Below the pieces are notes generated by a model. That model was not told the DNA's origin, did no database searches, and saw only the letters and a program-made list of their open reading frames with translations. Shown here one piece after another: positions 7,333 through 12,589 of a stretch of DNA of 12,589 nt. Both the position numbers and the translations under genes were made by a program. Each line of letters starts with the position of its first letter. The first letter of the stretch is position 1. This DNA comes from DASWTL01 sp036402155 (GTDB lineage Bacteria; Bacteroidota; Bacteroidia; Sphingobacteriales; Sphingobacteriaceae). The stretch lies in NCBI GenBank assembly GCA_036402155.1, contig DASWTL010000421.1, positions 1 through 12,589 on the forward strand, written 5' to 3'.

Positions 7333-7659
7333 TATCAATCCGGAAGACTTTTTACAGGGAGAAGTGAAATTTACCCTTTAAGTCATAAAACCTACATGTT
7401 CCAATGTATGCCGAACGATATGAAGCATCTTAATGTCTTATAATTAGTTAAAAAAATACACTATTCCTTTAAATAGTTCATATTTCAGTTAATTTTTTGC
7501 ATTGAGTATTTTATTTCACCTTGAATTATTTCTTTAAATAAAATTTTTTTAATCCTACATAGCGCTGGAAAGCTTGTTTATGACATAAACTTGCTGCTGA
7601 ACTGTATGAAGATGTTTCAATAAAATATATAGGGCACTCGCTTTGCAAGTGTACAAGTC
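7333..7659. other. AT-rich gene-free stretch upstream of the regulator
   Basis: This 327-base, strongly AT-rich region has no credible gene. Its main structures are the palindrome at 7576-7590 (listed separately), a weak 5-bp stem (TACAT/ATGTA) near 7391, and two CAAGT repeats at 7646-7650 and 7654-7658 just before the regulator start. No good terminator is visible for the gene to the left. The only promoter-like pair is poor: TTTC at 7615-7618, 19 bases, then TCGCTTTG at 7638-7645. Confidence 0.5.
7576..7590. promoter_or_regulatory. 15-base perfect palindrome, possible operator
   Basis: GTTTATG-A-CATAAAC is a perfect 7-bp inverted repeat with a single central base, about 70 bases upstream of the regulator gene at 7660. 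It is compatible with the binding site of a dimeric regulator, but only its symmetry and position support that. Confidence 0.35.
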
Positions 7660-8205
7660 ATGGAACTCTTCATAAAAAATATGGTATGTATTCGCTGCAA
7701 AATGATAGTTGCGGCAGAACTTACAAGGCTTGACATCCCATATGAAACAGTAGAAATCGGCCTGGCCAGGACGCTGGAAGTCATCTCAGGCTCAAAACTT
7801 AATAAGGTTAAAAATGCCTTATTGTTATATGGATTAGAATTAATTGATGATAAAAAAAGTATTCTGGCCGATAAGGTAAAGAGTGTAGTGTTGGAAATGG
7901 TTCAGAATTCGGATACTCCTGTAAAAACAAATTTCTCGGACTACCTGAGCGCCAAATTAAATCACAGTTATACTTATCTCTCCAATACCTTCTCAGAAGT
8001 TCATGGTACAACCATTGAACAGTTTATTATTCGCAATAAGGTGCAGCGCGTTAAGGAACTTATACGCCATAATGAATTAAACCTTACTGAAATATCATGG
8101 AAACTGCACTATAGCAGCGTTGCGCATTTGTCAACACAATTTAAGAAAGTTACCGGCGAGAGTCCTTCTCATTTTAAACTGCATGCCTATCGCCAGCAGG
8201 CATAG
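7660..8205 (+). CDS. AraC-family regulator with HMA-like N-terminal domain
   Basis: This 181-residue transcription factor has a composition common in Bacteroidota. Residues 1-62 form a small ferredoxin-like, HMA-type domain with a CxxC-like pair in MVCIRCKM (Cys10 and Cys13), the position used for heavy-metal binding in this fold. It ends in GLELIDDKK (58-66). The C-terminus has two helix-turn-helix units: the first about 93-124 (SDYLSAKLNHSYTYLSNTF...) and the second about 142-173 (LTEISWKLHYSSVAHLSTQF). The second ends in the AraC signature FKKVTGESPSHFK. The CxxC suggests a metal or thiol signal, but many family members have unknown inducers. It lies 121 bases upstream of the DUF3494 lipoprotein gene, in the same direction, so it is a candidate regulator of that gene and of its OmpA neighbour. 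The gap and a separate -7 element argue for separate transcripts. Confidence 0.87.
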   Translation: MELFIKNMVCIRCKMIVAAELTRLDIPYETVEIGLARTLEVISGSKLNKVKNALLLYGLELIDDKKSILADKVKSVVLEMVQNSDTPVKTNFSDYLSAKLNHSYTYLSNTFSEVHGTTIEQFIIRNKVQRVKELIRHNELNLTEISWKLHYSSVAHLSTQFKKVTGESPSHFKLHAYRQQA

Positions 8206-8267
8206 GAACATGTGAATCATATAACTTATTTCCAAAATTATATAACATCCCCACTATTAGCATAAGG

Positions 8268-8275
8268 TAGGTTTG
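8268..8275 (+). promoter_or_regulatory. -7 promoter element of the DUF3494 lipoprotein gene
   Basis: TAGGTTTG is a perfect match to TAnnTTTG. Transcription would start near 8281 and the leader would be about 45 bases. There is no TTG or TTTG at the expected -33 distance, so it may depend on an activator, which would suit an upstream AraC-type gene. Confidence 0.5.
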
Positions 8276-8326
8276 TAGCGTCTTGAATTATGCTCAAATA
8301 TTATAAGATAAAAATCAAAATTAATC

Positions 8327-10411
8327 ATGAACAAAAAAATGACTTTAAATAATAGCTTTCATATGCGTGAAAGCCGCAGCTATTCAAGACTTTATCAGTC
8401 GATGTGGGCAGCTCTATTACTGCTTGCAGTACTTATAACCGGTTGTAAAAAGGATGAATTTGACGGTGAAATAGTTGGCTTATGCCCCGTGGTTACCACA
8501 GACCCTATGGATAAGGCTGTGGATGTGGCGCTTGATAAGGTGATTACAGCAACGTTCAATACTTCTATGAACGCCTCTACCGTGAATGGTACTACATTTA
8601 CTATTAAAAACGGTACAACGTTAATAGCAGGTGATATTGGACCGGCAACCAATGGTACCACTTTTACATTTACTCCAAAGGTAGAATTAGCACCTTTCAC
8701 TACTTACACAGGTACAATTACAAATGGAGTTAAAGATACACTCCGAACTGCCATGGTTAGTGATTATGTCTGGACCTTTACTACAATTCCTCAGGTAACC
8801 ACATCATCAGCTCCTTCGGGAGGCGGAGTTACCACAGGTGCCGGTTTGTTTGCCCAGGGGTCTACAGTTACGGTAACAGCGATACCAATTTCAGGTTATA
8901 CATTTACCAACTGGACTGAGAATGGAGTTTTTGCTTCTTCCAGTCCAAATTATCAATTCACAATGGCCGGCAACAGGGCTCTTGTGGCTAATTTCTCTGC
9001 CACAACTGTCGGGACCTTTGCAGTTAATGCTTCATCAAGTCCTGCCGCAGGCGGAACAACAACCGGAAGTGGTTCATTTAATACCGGTTCTACTGTCACT
9101 GTAACCGCCACCCCTTCATCAATATATACCTTTTCTAATTGGACAGAAGGAACTACGGTTGTTTCATCCAGTCCGAATTATCAATTTGTATTAACAGGTA
9201 ACAGAACATTAGTAGCTAATTACACGCTGATACCTGCAAACCAGTTTGCTATAAATTTATCCTCAATTCCTGCAGCGGGCGGAACAACTTCGGGTTCGGG
9301 CTCATATCCATCAGGATCATCCAGAACGGTTACGGCAACTGCAAATACAGGATACACGTTTGGTAACTGGACAGAGGGTGCCACGGTTGTTTCAACCAGT
9401 GCAGCGTATACATTTACGCTAAACGGAAACAGAACCCTGGTAGCTAACTTCATACCTAATACCTATACTTTAAACGTAACAGCAGTAAATGGAACGGTTG
9501 TAAAAAATCCTAATCAGCCAACCTATAACCATGGAACTTCAGTTCAGCTTACAGCAACACCGGCTTCAGGATATATATTCTCATCATGGAGCGGAGATGC
9601 AAGTGGTTCAGTTAATCCCCTTACAGTTGTAATGACTGCAAATCGCAATATCACTGCAAACTTTACCGCTTTACCGGCCTCAATTCTTGGAAGAGCAGGT
9701 TTGTATGGAGCTTTCGGTGGAAATGCAGGCATAACCAATCAGGGAATAAATACGGTAATTAACAATGGAAAAATTGGAACAACTGCCGCATCTACTTTAA
9801 TAACCGGATTTAGAGACGGCTTAACAGGTGACGTGTATACGGTAACCGGCGGAAACAACGGCTTAGTTACCGGTGGAATATTCACAGCGCCGCCTGCGCC
9901 CGGAAATGCTGTTAAATTTGACGATGCACAAAAGGCATTGGCTGACGCTGTTATCGCTTATAATAGCATATCTCCGGCTTCAAAGCCAGGCGGAACAGAT
10001 CCCGGCGCCGGACAACTTGGTGGTTTAGTATTAGCGCCAGGTACATATAAGTCTGCAGGTGCCACATTCCAGATAAAGGATAATGATTTAGTTCTTGATG
10101 CTAAGGGCGATCCGAATGCTGTGTGGATATTTCAAACAGCAGCAGGGCTAACAGTTGGTACGGCATCAACACCAGGCACTGTCAGGTTCTTAAACGGAGT
10201 CGGTTCAGCTAAAAATGTATACTGGTACGTAGGAACTGCCGCAGTAATAAATTATGGTGGCGGAGGTATAATGGTAGGAACCGTTATTTCCACATCAGGT
10301 GTAACTTTATCCAGTCCCGGAGTTGCTATTCAAACGGTATTAAACGGCAGGGCGCTTTCTTTGGTTGCTTCTGTAACCATGGTGAACACCACCATTAACG
10401 TCCCTCAATAA
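8327..10411 (+). CDS. Surface lipoprotein: Ig-like domain, four B-repeat modules and DUF3494 ice-binding-like domain
   Basis: This is a 694-residue modular envelope protein. The signal region is long; the hydrophobic stretch (about 27-36) ends in LITGC, with Cys40 as lipid anchor, and CKKDE follows. A Lys with two acidic residues here resembles the lipoprotein export signal that directs Bacteroidota lipoproteins to the cell surface. Next come a Big_5-type Ig-like domain (about 52-155), four B-repeat-type modules (156-447), and a DUF3494 domain (about 452-694). DUF3494 is the beta-solenoid family that includes type-1 ice-binding proteins, recognised by DAQKALADAVIAYN (533-546), LGGLVLAPGTYK (564-575), LDAKGDPNAVWIFQ (590-603), NVYWYVG (630-636) and the closing NGRAL. 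Many DUF3494 proteins are in non-cold bacteria and may be adhesins instead. Alternative in-frame starts (Met13 at 8363) would shorten the signal; 8327 is kept because its AT-rich leader resembles its neighbours. Confidence 0.87.
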   Translation: MNKKMTLNNSFHMRESRSYSRLYQSMWAALLLLAVLITGCKKDEFDGEIVGLCPVVTTDPMDKAVDVALDKVITATFNTSMNASTVNGTTFTIKNGTTLIAGDIGPATNGTTFTFTPKVELAPFTTYTGTITNGVKDTLRTAMVSDYVWTFTTIPQVTTSSAPSGGGVTTGAGLFAQGSTVTVTAIPISGYTFTNWTENGVFASSSPNYQFTMAGNRALVANFSATTVGTFAVNASSSPAAGGTTTGSGSFNTGSTVTVTATPSSIYTFSNWTEGTTVVSSSPNYQFVLTGNRTLVANYTLIPANQFAINLSSIPAAGGTTSGSGSYPSGSSRTVTATANTGYTFGNWTEGATVVSTSAAYTFTLNGNRTLVANFIPNTYTLNVTAVNGTVVKNPNQPTYNHGTSVQLTATPASGYIFSSWSGDASGSVNPLTVVMTANRNITANFTALPASILGRAGLYGAFGGNAGITNQGINTVINNGKIGTTAASTLITGFRDGLTGDVYTVTGGNNGLVTGGIFTAPPAPGNAVKFDDAQKALADAVIAYNSISPASKPGGTDPGAGQLGGLVLAPGTYKSAGATFQIKDNDLVLDAKGDPNAVWIFQTAAGLTVGTASTPGTVRFLNGVGSAKNVYWYVGTAAVINYGGGGIMVGTVISTSGVTLSSPGVAIQTVLNGRALSLVASVTMVNTTINVPQ
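8792..9667 (+). repeat. Four tandem B-repeat-type modules within the DUF3494 lipoprotein
   Basis: The modules are at residues 156-225, 230-300, 306-376 and 379-447 (about 70 residues each). Each carries the pattern TVTVTA.P..GYTFxNWTE and ends in NR.LVANF, typical of the InlB B-repeat/Listeria-Bacteroides repeat type. Modules 2 and 3 are the closest: both have PAAGGTT.GSGS, NWTEG and VVS.S, and their DNA is similar over long parts, as in GGCGGAACAAC and ACGGTTGTTTCA. The fourth is the most divergent (NWTE is replaced by SWSG). They likely form a rigid stalk holding the DUF3494 domain away from the membrane. Confidence 0.85.
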
Positions 10412-10419
10412 AATATAAC

Positions 10420-10439
10420 AATCTCCCTTCGGGGAGATT
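10420..10439 (+). terminator. UUCG-capped hairpin between the two envelope genes
   Basis: AATCTCCC-TTCG-GGGAGATT is a perfect 8-bp stem with the extra-stable UUCG tetraloop, 9 bases after the lipoprotein stop codon. Only a very short T stretch follows (TTT then AACC), so it is a weak terminator at best. It may instead protect the 3' end of the first message or limit, but not block, read-through into the OmpA gene 39 bases later. Confidence 0.65.
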
Positions 10440-10477
10440 TAACCAAACTCTAACAATAGAAAATTAAAGAAAATATT

Positions 10478-12418
10478 ATGTTACCAACTATTAAAAAATT
10501 ACAAAAATTTATCATTAGTTCCATGATGATAATGGTTGCCTGTACAACGGTTATGGCACAAACTACCCAGCCAACATGGTGGTTTGGCGTATCCGGGGCT
10601 GCTAATTTGAACTTGTTCGATGGAACCACCCAAAGACTAAATAATTCTCTTATTGTTCCTACAGCCTTTCACAAGGGCCTGGGAATAAAACCTTACGGAT
10701 CATTCCTGCTGGAATACCGGCCTGGCCGCGTTTGGGGTGGTATGCTAAACATAGCGTATGATGACCGCGGAGGAAAGTTTAATGATGTAATTGCTCCATG
10801 TGATTGCCCGGCAACGTTAAAAGCCGAAAACAGTTACCTGGCAATTGAACCAAGCATACGCTTAGGTTCCGCCAGCTCGAACTTCTATTTTTACGCTGGT
10901 CCACGGGTAGGTTTTAATTTTGACAATGAATTCGCATACACACAGCTTAAACAACCGGATACCAATTCCGAATTCAGCAGTATGCGTAAGACAGTATTCT
11001 CAGGACAGGTGGGTGTGGGTTATGATTTTGATATATCATCGCCAAACAGTACTTCAAAAGTTAGTCTTTCGCCTTTCGTCTCTTTCCATCCATATTTCGG
11101 ACAGGACCCGCGTGAGATTGAAAGCTGGACCGTAAGTACGTTAAGAACGGGTGTAGCACTTAAATTCGGAAAAGGTAAAAAGGCTCCGGTCGAAACCCCG
11201 GCACCTTTAGCAGTTGCTACGAAAGTTGATGTTTACTTTTCAGTCAGGGCGCCTAAAGCGGTGCCGTTAAAACGCCAGGTGAGCGAAACACTTCCGCTTC
11301 GTAATTCTGTATTTTTTGATGAAGGGTCAGTTTCAGTTCCTGTAAGATATATTGCGCTTACAAGTAGCCAGGCATCTGATTTTAGAGAAGAACAGCTTCA
11401 GAAGGAACAGTCAGAAAATATGACCGGCCGTTCAGCAAGGCAAATGAATGTATATTACAATATTCTTAATATTATGGGAGATCGTTTAAGATCGAACCCC
11501 GGAACCTCCATAAGCCTTAGCGGCGCTTCAGCCAAAGGCCCACAGGAGGGTAAAGCCTTCGCCGAAGCTGTAAAACAATATATTGTAGGTGCTTATGGTA
11601 TTGATGGTTCAAGAATAAATACTCAGGGCCGCACAAAACCCCTAATTCCGTCAGAGCAGCCTGGTGCAACAAAGGAGCTTACTTTACTTCGTGCCGGAGA
11701 CCGCAGGGTTGATATTGAAAGTACTTCGCCGGAATTATTGATGGAAGTTGGAGGTGGAATGATGAAGCCGGTTCAAATTCTGACCACACAGGTTGACCCG
11801 CTGGATAGTCATATCGTTTTTAATGTAACCGGAGCAAAAGAGTTACTCAAGTCATGGTCTGTGGATCTAACCGATGATCAGGGCGCCGTTCAGCACTACG
11901 GACCTTTTACCCGCGATCAGGAAAGTGTTCAGGGACGGGCAGTATTAGGAAATCGCCAGGCGGGTACTTATAAAGTGTCTATGCTTGCCGAAACAACCAA
12001 TGGTCTGCCTATCCGAAAAGAAACTACAGTATCCCTGGTTCGCCAGGACGAAACAACTGAAAAGGGATTCCGGTATAGTATCCTGTTTGATTTTGATAAA
12101 GATAACTCAGTAGCGTCGTATGATAAGTTTTTAACAGATGTTGTTACGCCGTTAATTTCTAATAACTCAAAAGTGATTATTCATGGATATACCGATGTTA
12201 TCGGGGAAGTTGATCATAATCATACACTGTCTCACAACAGAGCCGTTCAAACTCAGAAGGTTATAGAACAGGCATTAGCTAAGGCGGAAAAAAATAATGT
12301 AAAGTTCGAAAGTTTAGGTTTTGGTGAAGATCAAAGCAGATCGCCATTTGAGAATAATCTTCCGGAAGAACGTTTTTACAATAGAACGGTGATCATCGAT
12401 ATTGTTCCCACAAATTAA
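10478..12418 (+). CDS. OmpA-family protein with barrel-like N-terminus and two OmpA-like domains
   Basis: This is a 646-residue outer membrane/periplasmic protein. The signal peptide (about 1-27) ends VMA before Gln28. Residues about 34-231 look like an outer membrane beta-barrel: alternating strands such as YGSFLLEYRPG, FYFYAGPRVGFNF and GVALKFGKG. A proline-rich linker (236-245) follows. Residues about 270-415 form a degenerate OmpA-like domain (SVFFDEGS, then a long insert, ending AGDRRVDIE). Residues about 430-520 look like a beta-sandwich (IVFNVTGAKELLKSW...TYKVSML). The last part (530-646) is a more canonical OmpA domain: SILFDFDKD, GYTDVIGE (Asp573), LSHNRA (Arg588) and YNRTVIIDI. Asp573 and Arg588 sit where OmpA proteins bind the peptidoglycan diaminopimelate. 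It is 66 bases downstream of the DUF3494 lipoprotein gene and has no obvious promoter, so co-transcription is likely. A strong terminator follows. Confidence 0.85.
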   Translation: MLPTIKKLQKFIISSMMIMVACTTVMAQTTQPTWWFGVSGAANLNLFDGTTQRLNNSLIVPTAFHKGLGIKPYGSFLLEYRPGRVWGGMLNIAYDDRGGKFNDVIAPCDCPATLKAENSYLAIEPSIRLGSASSNFYFYAGPRVGFNFDNEFAYTQLKQPDTNSEFSSMRKTVFSGQVGVGYDFDISSPNSTSKVSLSPFVSFHPYFGQDPREIESWTVSTLRTGVALKFGKGKKAPVETPAPLAVATKVDVYFSVRAPKAVPLKRQVSETLPLRNSVFFDEGSVSVPVRYIALTSSQASDFREEQLQKEQSENMTGRSARQMNVYYNILNIMGDRLRSNPGTSISLSGASAKGPQEGKAFAEAVKQYIVGAYGIDGSRINTQGRTKPLIPSEQPGATKELTLLRAGDRRVDIESTSPELLMEVGGGMMKPVQILTTQVDPLDSHIVFNVTGAKELLKSWSVDLTDDQGAVQHYGPFTRDQESVQGRAVLGNRQAGTYKVSMLAETTNGLPIRKETTVSLVRQDETTEKGFRYSILFDFDKDNSVASYDKFLTDVVTPLISNNSKVIIHGYTDVIGEVDHNHTLSHNRAVQTQKVIEQALAKAEKNNVKFESLGFGEDQSRSPFENNLPEERFYNRTVIIDIVPTN

Positions 12419-12434
12419 TACACACACACATACT

Positions 12435-12466
12435 AATAAAGGAAGGAGCAATCCTCCCTTTATTTT
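12435..12466 (+). terminator. Strong intrinsic terminator after the OmpA-family gene
   Basis: AATAAAGGAAGGA (12435-12447) pairs with TCCTCCCTTTATT (12452-12464) with one A-C mismatch, around a GCAA tetraloop. T residues continue to 12466. It starts 17 bases past the stop codon and likely ends the lipoprotein-OmpA unit. A short (CA)5 tract at 12421-12430 lies between. Confidence 0.85.
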
Positions 12467-12589
12467 CATATTTAAGTACTTATACGTGCTTTCTAAAAAA
12501 AATACTTTCATTTCAAAATAGAACACCTGAGGTGGAATCCATGTTGACACTATTTAAATGGCTATAATAGTAAAATCAGGTGATTGATC

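Noticed and set aside
9220..9738. Antisense open frames within the DUF3494 lipoprotein gene
   Set aside because: They mirror the repetitive Thr/Ala/Gly-rich coding strand and have no independent support.
12314..12550. Minus-strand open frame of 78 codons at the right edge
   Set aside because: It runs antisense through the OmpA 3' end and the terminator hairpin and shows no protein-like features.
12544..12568. TTGACA and TATAAT near the right edge, like an enteric sigma-70 promoter
   Set aside because: The spacing is only 13 bases rather than about 17, and Bacteroidota do not use this consensus as their main promoter.
12524..12582. Inverted CACCTGA / TCAGGTG pair near the right edge
   Set aside because: It is only 7 bases long and the copies are 45 bases apart; there are no other signs of an element end or attachment site.

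Overview
The window looks like ordinary chromosomal DNA from a Bacteroidota species, most likely Sphingobacteriales/Chitinophagales-like (Pedobacter, Mucilaginibacter or Chitinophagaceae type). The evidence is moderately low GC, AT-rich leaders without clear Shine-Dalgarno sites, several matches to the Bacteroidota promoter -7 element (TAnnTTTG), and families typical of that phylum: DUF4382 lipoprotein, HMA-like/AraC regulator, DUF3494 protein, and OmpA protein with extra domains. No rRNA, tRNA, CRISPR array, transposase or phage module was seen. The taxonomic call is inference from these traits.

Layout. Positions 1-786 hold the 3' part of a secreted endonuclease/exonuclease/phosphatase-family gene whose start lies outside the window. 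A 405-base non-coding stretch with several hairpins follows, then a DUF1801 gene (1192-1524). On the minus strand is a membrane-anchored MutS-like ATPase (1582-3402), divergent from a SAM methyltransferase (3579-4235). Next comes a minus-strand DUF4382 lipoprotein (4334-5095) with a strong terminator, divergent from an SRPBCC/AHSA1-like gene (5323-5784). An unrecognised small protein (5873-6358) has a promoter so close that its mRNA may be nearly leaderless. A secreted rhodanese-like protein with a Cys-rich loop (6379-6846, minus) is divergent from an MmcQ/YjbR-family gene (7006-7332).

The right half is the most interesting part. A regulator with an HMA-like N-terminus and an AraC C-terminus (7660-8205) lies just upstream of two large envelope genes in the same direction. 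The first is a lipoprotein with a Big_5-like Ig domain, four B-repeat-type modules and a C-terminal DUF3494 (ice-binding-like) domain (8327-10411). The second is an OmpA-family protein with an N-terminal barrel-like region, one degenerate OmpA-like domain and one more canonical one (10478-12418). A UUCG-capped hairpin separates the two, and a strong terminator follows the second. The lipoprotein carries a K-D-E stretch right after its lipid-anchored Cys, which resembles the surface-export signal of Bacteroidota lipoproteins. My reading is a surface adhesin or ice-binding-like protein paired with a peptidoglycan-anchored outer membrane partner. The two-gene pairing is visible; the functional link is inference.

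The left half is mostly unrelated single-gene units that are frequent in this phylum. I see no shared pathway among them.
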